This document shows, one piece after another, positions 56,824-64,000 of a DNA stretch of 64,000 nt. The notes under the pieces are model-generated. The model was not told the DNA's origin and ran no database searches. It was given only the letters and a program-made list of their open reading frames with translations. The first letter of the stretch is position 1; the number at the start of each line of letters is the position of its first letter. This DNA comes from CBDDBX01 sp965225955 (GTDB taxonomy: Bacteria > Acidobacteriota > Aminicenantia > UBA2199). The position numbers and the translations under genes are program-made. The DNA lies in NCBI GenBank assembly GCA_965225955.1, contig CBDDBX010000032.1:146449-210448 (forward strand), in the 5' to 3' direction.

Positions 56824-57189
56824 ATGAAGAAATTTATGGTTATAGTATTCTGTTTAATTGTTATAGCTGGTAGTTCAACTGAACTGGTTGCAGATTCAGA
56901 TAAAGATTATAAAGTTATAAGAAATGCATTCAAAAATAAAAAAAGGGAACTGAAAGGAAACTTCTGCATTCTTGTACAGGATCTGAAAGATAAATCTTCC
57001 AAATTCAGTCTGACTCTGCCTCTGTCAATTATAGAGATGATTGCAGATAGTAGTGAAGAAGAGTATTCACTGAAGAATGGTAACAGTTTTGATCTGAAAA
57101 AGGTTCTTAAAATGCTGAAAAATAATGGTAAATCCTCAAAAATAGAAGTAAGAGGCGACGACAGTATCATAAAAATCTGGGTAGAATAG
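56824..57189 (+). CDS. Small exported protein sharing a domain with the preceding gene
   Basis: 121 residues from ATG 56824 (ATGGAGG ahead; a start 18 bases upstream lies before the ribosome site). Signal peptide 1-22. The mature part is one domain matching the C-terminal ~75 residues of the 55978 product. The pattern KFSLTLPLSIIEMI, LKKVLKML, KIEVRGDDSIIKIWVE looks like a beta-helix-beta domain seen at the C-terminus of SHOCT-like/DUF proteins, but I cannot name it with certainty. Last gene of the ECF operon. Confidence 0.7.
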   Translation: MKKFMVIVFCLIVIAGSSTELVADSDKDYKVIRNAFKNKKRELKGNFCILVQDLKDKSSKFSLTLPLSIIEMIADSSEEEYSLKNGNSFDLKKVLKMLKNNGKSSKIEVRGDDSIIKIWVE

Positions 57190-57198
57190 ATAGAGAGA

Positions 57199-57232
57199 CA
57201 GACTAAAGGGAGATTCACCTTTGGTTTGTCTG
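57199..57232 (+). terminator. Probable terminator of the ECF operon
   Basis: Imperfect stem: CAGAC/GTCTG outside and AAAGG/CCTTT inside with an asymmetric bulge. Starts 9 bases after the last stop; weak T-run. Confidence 0.45.
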
Positions 57233-57416
57233 CTTCTGTATAAAGTTATTAAAGGGTTGCACACACAGGTGCAACTCTACACCTGTTTCAGATTTCTCAT
57301 TAATAATAAAATTTGTGTAATCTGTGGATGAGTTTTTTGTGTCAGTTTGTGATAGTCCGTGTAAGCCAGAGTGTTCTGGTTTGAAATTGTCAAAGTAGTT
57401 TTTATGAAAACAGTGT

Positions 57417-58499
57417 TCAGAGCTTGTTTTCGCCTCTGATCTTTTCTCTCCGTTTTTCCCCTTCTTTATCATCTATTCCTGATTGCACTCTTGCAACACC
57501 CTTTTTATCTTTCAGGCGATTCTCAATTATTTCACAATATTCACTGTTTATTTCTCCACCAATCCATCTTCTTTCAAATGCTTCAGCTACTATATATGTT
57601 GTACCTGATCCCCCAAAAGGATCTACAATGAGATTGCCTTTTTCAGAAGAGGCCAGAATGACTTTTTTCAGAAGAGCAACAGGTTTCTGGGTTGGATGAG
57701 GTGTCTTTTCCCAGGCACTGTTTGAGAGTGTAGGTAGTTCAAATACATCTTTAGGTTTGGCTCCACCGGGATGTGGTGTCCATACATACTCTTTCTTGTC
57801 TTTACCTGCGTATTGTGAGGTGTCTGCCTGAGGTCTGACTGGATACTTAAGAGTATGTTCGTTGTATGGAATTCTTACAGCATCAAGGTTAAATATGAAT
57901 TTCCTGCTTTTTCTGAAGTGCAGAAGACTCTCATGAGAGCGTCCCCAGTCTTTACCAAGATTAGCTTTATTACGATAGAACCAGACAAGCCATTTACAAC
58001 CTGTAAAAAGTTCAGAAGCTGCCCACTTAATGTCAGCAAGAATTTCTGAAAATCCACAAATATACAAAGAACCCTGAGGTGCCAGAACCCTATGGGCTTC
58101 AGTAATCCATTTCATACTCCAGCTTATATACTGTTTCTGTGATTCAAAACTATCCCACTCTGCTTTCTTTATATTGTATGGAGGGTCAGCAAAAATAAGA
58201 TCCACTGAGTTGTCAGGCAGAGCTCTGAAGAGGTCTACAACATCTTCTCTGTATAAGGTGCCGAGTTGAGTTTTAAATACAGGAGTTATCTCTTTTTTTG
58301 CTGCTGATTCCTGATTACCGATTCTGTCTGCATTAATTTTCTGGAGAAATCTGTCTACCTGACTTGTGGGATATACTCTGTAGTTGTTGATCGGGTTTCT
58401 GGTAGATTTGAATTTCCCGGATTTATCCCACCTTCTTACAGTCTGGGTGCTTACTCCCAGTATTTTAGCTACCTCACCTGTTGTCAGGTATTTTTCCAT
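57417..58499 (-). CDS. DNA methyltransferase (N4/N6, beta-type order) with N-terminal MerR-type HTH
   Basis: 360 residues from the ATG preceded by AGGAG 8 bases upstream; the open frame extends 66 bases further. Residues 1-55 are a MerR/excisionase-like HTH (YLTTGEVAKILGVSTQTVRRW, then NNYRVYPTSQVDRFL). From about 75 it is a SAM-dependent methyltransferase: catalytic DPPY (105-108) comes before the SAM loop DPFGGSGTT (293-301), the beta-class order, with THPTQKP-like TPHPTQKPVALL just before it. It methylates adenine N6 or cytosine N4. The HTH could autoregulate the gene, replacing a separate C protein. The gene 96 bases upstream encodes a probable restriction enzyme. Confidence 0.9.
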   Translation of the reverse strand: MEKYLTTGEVAKILGVSTQTVRRWDKSGKFKSTRNPINNYRVYPTSQVDRFLQKINADRIGNQESAAKKEITPVFKTQLGTLYREDVVDLFRALPDNSVDLIFADPPYNIKKAEWDSFESQKQYISWSMKWITEAHRVLAPQGSLYICGFSEILADIKWAASELFTGCKWLVWFYRNKANLGKDWGRSHESLLHFRKSRKFIFNLDAVRIPYNEHTLKYPVRPQADTSQYAGKDKKEYVWTPHPGGAKPKDVFELPTLSNSAWEKTPHPTQKPVALLKKVILASSEKGNLIVDPFGGSGTTYIVAEAFERRWIGGEINSEYCEIIENRLKDKKGVARVQSGIDDKEGEKRREKIRGENKL

Positions 58500-58595
58500 A
58501 CAAACTACTCCTATTAATGCAAAATCTTTGTACAACATTATACAACCTTCCACATAATTGAGCAATACAGAAGGTAAAGATTGATGAAGTGGTTG

Positions 58596-59516
58596 TTACT
58601 GTTCTTTGTGTATCAGTAGTTTCCTGATATCTTCTGTCAGGAATTTTGAGAATCTGAATATGTGATCACTGTAAGGAGAAGACTCAATTTTTGAAGGTGG
58701 ATCAATAAAATACATACCTTCAGCTTCAGTAAGAAATCTGGTGTAGACCATAAACAGACCTGACACAAAAGTTGAACTTATGTTATCTGATTCTTTTCTC
58801 TGAACATCATTAAGAAATATTCCCACCACCTTTACAGGATGCTCTACAAATCTTTCCATGAGGAGTTTATCTATGAATATTTTCCCCATTCTGTCTTTTG
58901 ATGAGGTTTTCAGTGATACTACAACTTCGTCTGGATGTATTGAAGATGAATTGGATTTAACCTCTTCGAAAGGAGAGAAAACCATATCTGTTTCACATGA
59001 ATAAACACTCTTACTGTTTTCATCATAAGGAATTTTCAGAACTACCTTCTTATTGGCTATACCAATTGAGGATATAGTATGCCTTATAAGCTCTTCAAAA
59101 CGGTTACCAACATGTTTACGTGCACTATTGGGATTAACAAGAAAGTCAAGGCCTATACCAATCGATTGCTGAACTGTATATAGTACAGAATCTATGAGAT
59201 GATGTGCTTCCTGCTGTACAGGCAGTTTATCTCTCAATCTGTTAAGTATCTTTTTAAACTCCCCGGACTTCTCTGTAAATACAGAAGGCTCAGATATAAA
59301 AAGATTACAGTTTACAGGCCTTGAAAACTTAGTGATACCTGCGTTTGTGGATTTCATTATAAGATAATCCCTTATTGAGGTCTCTTCTGTAACTATATTT
59401 TTTATATGATGAAGAACTCTCAGTGTAGTGTCAAAAAATTCATCAAGAGTGTGCTTTCTGGATTGAAGATCTGTAGTTAATGGTAGTATCATTCTATCGG
59501 CATTATCACCTGTCAT
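58596..59516 (-). CDS. Probable type II restriction endonuclease (PD-(D/E)xK-like)
   Basis: About 306 residues. The start is unsure: TTG 59525, ATG 59516 or ATG 59492 are all possible. The C-terminal half has the layout of type II nucleases: an Asp strand CETDMVFSP, then EVVVSLKTSSKDRMGKIFIDK, similar to the K-T-x-x-x-D/E-R-W stretches of known enzymes. The acidic residue before the catalytic Lys is Ser here (SLK) unless the upstream Glu takes its place. Encoded directly upstream of, and in line with, a methyltransferase, which is the main support. No specificity can be given. Confidence 0.7.
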   Translation of the reverse strand: MTGDNADRMILPLTTDLQSRKHTLDEFFDTTLRVLHHIKNIVTEETSIRDYLIMKSTNAGITKFSRPVNCNLFISEPSVFTEKSGEFKKILNRLRDKLPVQQEAHHLIDSVLYTVQQSIGIGLDFLVNPNSARKHVGNRFEELIRHTISSIGIANKKVVLKIPYDENSKSVYSCETDMVFSPFEEVKSNSSSIHPDEVVVSLKTSSKDRMGKIFIDKLLMERFVEHPVKVVGIFLNDVQRKESDNISSTFVSGLFMVYTRFLTEAEGMYFIDPPSKIESSPYSDHIFRFSKFLTEDIRKLLIHKEQ

Positions 59517-59593
59517 TACTGGCAAGTCAATACTTTTCAGTTGAAACAGAATAAATCGGAGAGTATAATTATTTTTAATATCAGGAGTGGAAA

Positions 59594-60148
59594 ATGGAAA
59601 GAGAGATTATGATAGTAACACCAGGCAAACTATATGCCGGGATGCTTGAATTTGAGAATCCAAATTTAAGAACTATAGATTATGTTATAAATCCTAAACG
59701 TAATGTGGGAATAAGGCAGGGGGATCAGGGATCAATACTGCTTGACGGTTTCCTTAATGTTAAGAAGGTAGCTGTATATTCTCTCGGGCAGAATGGATAC
59801 TTCGAAGATGGTCTCTATGAGAGTCTTAATATAAGAAAGAGTAATATTATATTCTTCTTTGATAAATTTGATAAACTTGGCAGTAGTTCTGAGAGAAATC
59901 GTGTTGAGATGTTTAACAGTTCTACCATGACGTCAAAAAAGATAGAAATAACAACAAGAACCGTTGGAAAAGGCTATTTCAGAATTAAAGGAGAGTATCG
60001 TGGTTTACCAACTAATCTTGTTAATTCGGAATTTGTAGCTCTGATTAATGCAGAGTTTGAAGAGGTTAGAGATAAACAGTTGATTACAAGACAGGAAAAC
60101 CCATTTATAGCTCTGAACCCCAACTTTATTGAAGGCTATTATTTCTAA
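59594..60148 (+). CDS. Conserved-looking protein of unknown function
   Basis: 184 residues, AGGAG 8 bases before the ATG. No signal peptide or membrane helix; rich in beta strands (MIVTPGKLYAGMLEF, IDYVINPKRNVGI, GSILLDGFLNVKKVAVYSL). The GQNGYFEDGLYESLNIRKSNIIFFFDKFD and TTRTVGKGYFRIKGEYRG stretches look structured, but I recognise no family. It diverges from the restriction gene and its stop overlaps the convergent small gene by 4 bases. Confidence 0.7.
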   Translation: MEREIMIVTPGKLYAGMLEFENPNLRTIDYVINPKRNVGIRQGDQGSILLDGFLNVKKVAVYSLGQNGYFEDGLYESLNIRKSNIIFFFDKFDKLGSSSERNRVEMFNSSTMTSKKIEITTRTVGKGYFRIKGEYRGLPTNLVNSEFVALINAEFEEVRDKQLITRQENPFIALNPNFIEGYYF

Positions 60149-60336
60149 GCTTTCTTATTAAAACCACCTGTGAAGAAGTTAAGCATATCTTCTTCACAGA
60201 TATAGAGAGTATCATCTATAAGGCAGTAGTCAAGTTCCCCGGTGTCAATTTTCTCCAGAATATAGTCCAGAGTTACAGGGAAATTTTTACTTATATCTTC
60301 CGGGGTAAAATACCTTATATCGTGTAGTTCCAGCAA
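60145..60336 (-). CDS. Small protein with possible excisionase-like HTH
   Basis: 63 residues: YFTPEDISKNFPVTLDYILEKIDTGELDYCLIDDTLYICEEDMLNFF. The helix-turn-helix-like first half followed by a short beta wing (CLIDDTLYICEEDM) resembles MerR/excisionase HTH_17 domains, similar in plan to the N-terminus of the nearby methyltransferase. Its first strand/turn is divergent, so the call is tentative. GTATTAGGAGTATGAC carries the ribosome site. Convergent overlap of 4 bases with the 59594 gene. Confidence 0.55.
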   Translation of the reverse strand: MLELHDIRYFTPEDISKNFPVTLDYILEKIDTGELDYCLIDDTLYICEEDMLNFFTGGFNKKA

Positions 60337-60384
60337 CAGTCATACTCCTAATACTAAATTTAACTGCCCTATATTATACCCGAA

Positions 60385-61092
60385 TCAAAATGAGATGATA
60401 CCCCCAAACCAGACTTCATTTTCTGAAGGGTTAATTTCTCTCATAAAGACTCTGGAATACTTAATATATGGAGTTAATGTTACTTTATCAATTTTAAAAT
60501 CCATTGATGCTCCTGCTGTGAAGTCGCTGAATCCTGTTTTGTTGATAGTATGTTTACCGTTCCAGGCTATAGATGACTGAAGTGTAAGATCGTGCTGATC
60601 AGTAATCCTGAATGAGTGAGATAAGCCGCCTATTATATACAGACCTTTTCCTGTATTAAAATCGTAGTAGATACTCAGGTAAGGAGTAAGAGGTGCTGTT
60701 TTAAAGGTAGTTGTTATATAAGCTTCCTGAGTTGTATTGTTTTTAAACCTGAAATTGTTTGCAAAGTAGTAACCATAATGGATGAAGCCCATAGTCATTT
60801 CAATATGTTCAGTTGGCTGAAATGTATATGATAGAGTCAGATCAAGCTCATCTGAGTATTTGTAAATATCTCTTTCCTTCAAAGCAAAGCTTCCCCATAG
60901 GTTGATGGAGAATCCTGTATCTCCGAAATTGTATGTAACTGAAGGTTGAACAGCGGGGTTGCTGTTAAGAATATCCCAGCCTCTCCATATGTAGCGGGAA
61001 GTAAAGTCTACTGAAAAACTGAGGTCTTTTGATTTAAGATGTCCTGAGATTAAAATTAATATCAGAACACTGAAAATTACAGATTTTTTCAT
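60385..61092 (-). CDS. TorF-like outer-membrane beta-barrel protein, copy 2
   Basis: 235 residues. Signal peptide 1-20, then alternating amphipathic strands starting with the family signature SVDFTSRYIWRGWDIL and SNPAVQPSVTYNF, and ending in a C-terminal aromatic strand (VWFGGIISF). This is the TorF-type putative porin fold with no known substrate. It is preceded on its strand by a close paralog (61185), about 50-55 % alike by eye. A hairpin (61121-61150) lies between the two. Confidence 0.82.
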   Translation of the reverse strand: MKKSVIFSVLILILISGHLKSKDLSFSVDFTSRYIWRGWDILNSNPAVQPSVTYNFGDTGFSINLWGSFALKERDIYKYSDELDLTLSYTFQPTEHIEMTMGFIHYGYYFANNFRFKNNTTQEAYITTTFKTAPLTPYLSIYYDFNTGKGLYIIGGLSHSFRITDQHDLTLQSSIAWNGKHTINKTGFSDFTAGASMDFKIDKVTLTPYIKYSRVFMREINPSENEVWFGGIISF

Positions 61093-61120
61093 AAGTTTTC
61101 TCCTTATTTATCTGTTTTGT

Positions 61121-61150
61121 AAGAGCCTGAGTTCAACAGGCTCTTTTTTT
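61121..61150. terminator. Hairpin between the two porin genes
   Basis: AAGAGCCTG pairs with CAGGCTCTT (9 bp, 7-base loop) and is followed by seven T on the + strand. On the - strand, the direction of the porin genes, it runs into TTACAAAACAG, so it may only partly stop transcription there. Confidence 0.6.
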
Positions 61151-61184
61151 AAAACATATATTATGCTCTGATATTATACACAAA

Positions 61185-61895
61185 TCAGAATGCTATGATG
61201 CCTCCGAACCATATTTCGCTTTTTTTAGGGTTAAGTTCCCTTTTGAATATGCTGGCATATTTGATGTAAGGAGTCAGAGTGGTGCTTCCTATTTTGAAAT
61301 TCATTGATGCCCCAATTACCATATCACTCATACCTGATTTGTTAATATACTGTTTTCCGTTATAGCCCAGAGTTGCAGACAGATCAAGATTATAGCCTTC
61401 AGCAACTTCAACAGAGTGTGAAGCTCCTGCTAAAATATAGAAACCATCTCCAAGATTAAAATCGTAGTAGAAACTTATGTAGGGAGATAAAGGCAGGTTT
61501 TTAAATGTTGCAGTTACATATACTTCCTGAGTTGAATTGTCTTTGAAATTGAAGTCTTTTGCAAAATAGTAGCCATAATGAAGAAAACCGACGCTGATAT
61601 CAATATCTTCAGAGGCTGAAAAAGCATAAGCCAGTGTAAGATCTATCTCATCTACATACTTATGAATATTCCTGTCACCCAGAGCAAAACTGCACCATAA
61701 GTTGACAGAGAGACCTGTGTCTTTGAAATTGTAGGTTATTGATGGCTGAATTGCGGGATTGTTATCTGAAAGCAGGTCCATACCTCTCCATATATATTTG
61801 GAGGTTAGATCCACAGAAACATCAAGGTCCTTTGCATAACTAATTCCTGTACTCATCAGAACAAGCATGGTGAGAAGTACTGTCAATTTTTTCAT
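61185..61895 (-). CDS. TorF-like outer-membrane beta-barrel protein, copy 1
   Basis: 236 residues with signal peptide (1-22, GISYAK), the signature VDLTSKYIWRGMDLL, AIQPSITYNFKDTGLSVNLW, and a closing strand IWFGGIIAF. Same fold as the 60385 product, a recent-looking tandem duplication. AGGAGA precedes the ATG on its strand. TorF-type porins in other bacteria sit beside transporters or regulators; here there is no such partner, so substrate is open. Confidence 0.82.
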   Translation of the reverse strand: MKKLTVLLTMLVLMSTGISYAKDLDVSVDLTSKYIWRGMDLLSDNNPAIQPSITYNFKDTGLSVNLWCSFALGDRNIHKYVDEIDLTLAYAFSASEDIDISVGFLHYGYYFAKDFNFKDNSTQEVYVTATFKNLPLSPYISFYYDFNLGDGFYILAGASHSVEVAEGYNLDLSATLGYNGKQYINKSGMSDMVIGASMNFKIGSTTLTPYIKYASIFKRELNPKKSEIWFGGIIAF

Positions 61896-62098
61896 AAATT
61901 ATCTCCTGTAAAATTGTGTATAAAATATATATGAAAGTTAAATGAGTTTGTCAATTTTTTTCATTAATATCTCATATAGCGGAATAAGCAATATTATAAA
62001 AGAGGAGGATTCTCTGACAGGTTTATTGCCAATCTTTTTGATATTGAAGGGGTTTTAAACTATAATCTATCATAAATAAATTTTTTATGGAGGATACG

Positions 62099-62719
62099 AT
62101 GTTTTATGAGATAAAACACCCTTTAATCAAGCATAAACTTACTAAAATCAGAGATAAAAATACAGTTTATAAACAGTTTCGTGAACTTGTTAAAGAAATT
62201 ACCAAACTTATTGCTTATGATGCTATGAGTGAAATGGAGCTTGTTGATATAGATATTGAAACTCCTCTTTCTCCTATGACCGGAAGCCATCTGAAAAGAG
62301 AAATTGTAATTGTACCGATTATGAGAGCCGGTATGGGAATGCTTGACGGTATTCTGGATCTGGTACCTTCGGCCCGAGTGGGATTTGTTGGAATGTATCG
62401 GGATCATGACAGTGCAGAGCCAGTGGCGTATTATGAGAAACTACCGGAGAACCTGGATGACCCTGAAGTATATGTTATTGATCCTATGCTGGCTACTGGT
62501 GGATCTCTTGATGCTACAGTTAAGCTGATTAAAAAATACGGCTACAGGAGAATTACAGTAATTACTGTGCTTTCATCACCAGAAGGTATTGAGTATTTTG
62601 GTGAAAAGCATCCCGATGTAAGAGTATATACCGGAGCGGTTGACTCACATCTTAATGATAAGAAGTATATTGTCCCGGGACTGGGTGATGCCGGAGATCG
62701 GCTTTTTGGTACAAAATAG
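62099..62719 (+). CDS. upp: Uracil phosphoribosyltransferase
   Basis: Salvage enzyme: uracil + PRPP to UMP. 206 residues from ATG 62099, chosen because GGAGG lies 5 bases ahead (ATG 62087 would overlap it). Family signatures: IVPIMRAGMGMLDG (uracil-binding loop region), VIDPMLATGGSLDATVKLI (PRPP loop) and the closing VPGLGDAGDRLFG. Length is typical (208 in E. coli). It starts a set followed by a phosphate-uptake pair on the same strand. Confidence 0.96.
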   Translation: MFYEIKHPLIKHKLTKIRDKNTVYKQFRELVKEITKLIAYDAMSEMELVDIDIETPLSPMTGSHLKREIVIVPIMRAGMGMLDGILDLVPSARVGFVGMYRDHDSAEPVAYYEKLPENLDDPEVYVIDPMLATGGSLDATVKLIKKYGYRRITVITVLSSPEGIEYFGEKHPDVRVYTGAVDSHLNDKKYIVPGLGDAGDRLFGTK

Positions 62720-62752
62720 TTATGTAAGAGTAAACTTAAAGGAGATGAAGGC

Positions 62753-63397
62753 TTGAAACTTACCGGAAGAACAACGGAACTTATTTCAGAACTGGATTCT
62801 TTCTGGGATACCCTCAGTGATACAGGATTGTTGATGCATGAAGCAATTAATGATTATGCTGCAGGAAGTGACAGGCTTGGTGAGAGACTTAAACTTCTTG
62901 CTAAAACAGAAGACAGAGCTGATCAGCTCAGAAGAGAGATAAAACTGAAACTTTATCGCCATATGTTGCTACCAGAATCCAGGGGGGACATTCTGGGGTT
63001 ACTGGAAGCAAGCGACAAGGTTATTGACAGAGTGAAGAATCTTGTTAGTCAGCTGGAGATAGAAAAACCTGATTTTCCTGAGATACTGATTTCAGATATA
63101 TGCGAAATGGGGCGTATAACCTCATGTGCAATTACTGAAATGGTTAAAGCAGCCAGAGCTTTTTTCAGGGAAATAGGACTTGTAAATGATTATGTTAACA
63201 AGGTCTATTTCTATGAAAAGGAGTCAGATGCTCTTGAAGAGATGATTAATCGTAAAATATTCTCTGATGCTGTAACAAATGATCTGTCACTGAGAATATA
63301 TCTTAGAAATTTTGTTGAGAAGCAGGCTGCAATAGCTGATTATGCTGAGGCTGTCTGTGAGAGACTGGTAATATATTCAATTAAAAGAGCTTTCTAG
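62753..63397 (+). CDS. DUF47/PhoU-like regulator of phosphate transport
   Basis: 214 residues of long helices, the DUF47 layout: TTG start after AAAGGAGATG. KTEDRADQLRREIKLKLYRHMLLPESRGDILGLLEASDKVIDRVKN carries the acidic/His metal-binding stretch of the PhoU-like fold (E/DxxxD patterns), repeated near VNDYVNKVYFYEKESDALEEMINRKIF. DUF47 proteins are regularly encoded beside PiT transporters, as here 3 bases before the next gene. It probably controls that transporter. Confidence 0.88.
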   Translation: MKLTGRTTELISELDSFWDTLSDTGLLMHEAINDYAAGSDRLGERLKLLAKTEDRADQLRREIKLKLYRHMLLPESRGDILGLLEASDKVIDRVKNLVSQLEIEKPDFPEILISDICEMGRITSCAITEMVKAARAFFREIGLVNDYVNKVYFYEKESDALEEMINRKIFSDAVTNDLSLRIYLRNFVEKQAAIADYAEAVCERLVIYSIKRAF

Positions 63398-63400
63398 ATT

Positions 63401-64000
63401 ATGCCGGATATTTTTCAGATAATGATTTTTCTGAGTAGCGGGCTTTTTCTGGGCTGGTCACTTGGAGCAAATGATGCAGCAAATGTATTTGGTACAGCTG
63501 TATCTTCCGGTATGATAAGATTCCGTACTGCTGCGGTTGTATGCTCAATATTTGTTCTTATAGGCGCAGTAATAAGTGGCGGTGGTACTACAGCTACTCT
63601 GGGTAAACTTGGAGCTGTTAATCAGATGGCTGGTGCTTTTACGGTTGCTCTTGCAGCTGCTCTGACAGTTTTTGTTATGACTAAAACCGGACTCCCTGTA
63701 TCTACTTCCCAGGCTATTGTGGGAGCTATAATCGGCTGGAATCTCTTTTCCGGGTATTCAACAGATATGAAAGTGCTTACGGGAATTGTGGGAACCTGGG
63801 TTTTATGCCCTGTACTTTCAGCTGTGTCGGGTATAGCTCTTTACCTTATTATTAAAAAGATAGTAAGTAACCGGAGGATTCACCTTGTCAGACTTGATCA
63901 GTATAACAGAGTAGGGCTGGTTATTGTGGGAGCCATAGGTTCATATAGTCTGGGAGCTAATAATATTGCCAATGTAATGGGAGTATTTGTAAAGGTATCT
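63401..64000 (+). CDS. PiT-family inorganic phosphate transporter, N-terminal part
   Basis: First 200 codons; the gene continues past the window. Membrane protein with about five helices visible. The PiT signature GANDAANVFGTAVSSGMI appears near residues 23-40, and its second copy begins at the end (SLGANNIANVMGVFV), which is the family's inverted-repeat design. TKTGLPVSTSQAIVGAIIGW is also typical. Coupled to the DUF47 gene 3 bases upstream. Substrate may be phosphate (or sulfate in some members). Confidence 0.93.
   Translation, partial: MPDIFQIMIFLSSGLFLGWSLGANDAANVFGTAVSSGMIRFRTAAVVCSIFVLIGAVISGGGTTATLGKLGAVNQMAGAFTVALAAALTVFVMTKTGLPVSTSQAIVGAIIGWNLFSGYSTDMKVLTGIVGTWVLCPVLSAVSGIALYLIIKKIVSNRRIHLVRLDQYNRVGLVIVGAIGSYSLGANNIANVMGVFVKVS

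Overview
The window comes from a low-GC (roughly 38-40 % by eye) Gram-negative, diderm bacterium. The evidence is outer-membrane TonB-dependent receptors, TorF-like porins, TolC-type efflux, lipoproteins with lipoboxes and many AGGAGG ribosome sites. Oar-type receptors with an N-terminal carboxypeptidase-regulatory domain, GWxTD-domain proteins and abundant TPR proteins together recall Acidobacteriota/Aminicenantia-like lineages. That placement is an inference; no rRNA gene is present to test it. All functions below rest on motif and family recognition from the translated sequence, without database searches.

Region 1 (1-5070) is a housekeeping block: the 3' end of ftsH, the c-di-AMP module cdaA-cdaR-glmM, a pdxJ-like gene whose product has lost the usual catalytic residues, and a dihydrolipoyl dehydrogenase. 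Region 2 (5071-25380) is a tandem array of six ~1000-residue Oar-type TonB-dependent receptors (here R1-R6). It ends at 26000-26692 with a stand-alone LytTR regulator and a stand-alone Fis-type HTH protein. Region 3 (26700-31440) holds a Ycf46-like AAA+ ATPase, pepT, purA and a lipoprotein. Region 4 (31600-38185) holds two further, nearly identical receptors (R7, R8).

The most striking pattern is regulatory. Seven of the eight receptor genes have a sigma-54 (-24/-12) promoter with exact GG-N10-GC spacing 30-70 bp before the start codon, and their own GC-rich terminator behind. Three of them also carry a TTGTCAC box exactly 24 bp upstream of the -24 element (a fourth has a variant). R3, the exception, lacks sigma-54 promoter, good ribosome site and terminator, and shares identical blocks with R4. 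It looks like a silent or relic copy that exchanges sequence with its neighbour.

Region 5 (38740-47660) contains a reverse-strand operon of two GWxTD-domain proteins and a TPR protein, a divergent TPR protein, a degenerate nucleotidyltransferase-like protein, a trypsin-like protease fused to TPRs, and rarA. Region 6 (47678-54401, reverse) is a heavy-metal RND efflux operon (CusA/CzcA, CusB/CzcB, CusC/CzcC types) with a YHS-TPR protein and a Cys/His-rich membrane protein. Region 7 (54490-57232) is an ECF sigma / anti-sigma operon with two exported proteins sharing a C-terminal domain. Region 8 (57417-60336) is a probable type II restriction-modification pair, whose methyltransferase carries an N-terminal MerR-type HTH, plus two small unknown genes. 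Region 9 (60385-64000) holds two tandem TorF-like porins, upp, and a DUF47/PhoU-like gene followed by a PiT phosphate transporter cut by the window end. No rRNA, tRNA, CRISPR array, transposase or prophage gene was seen.
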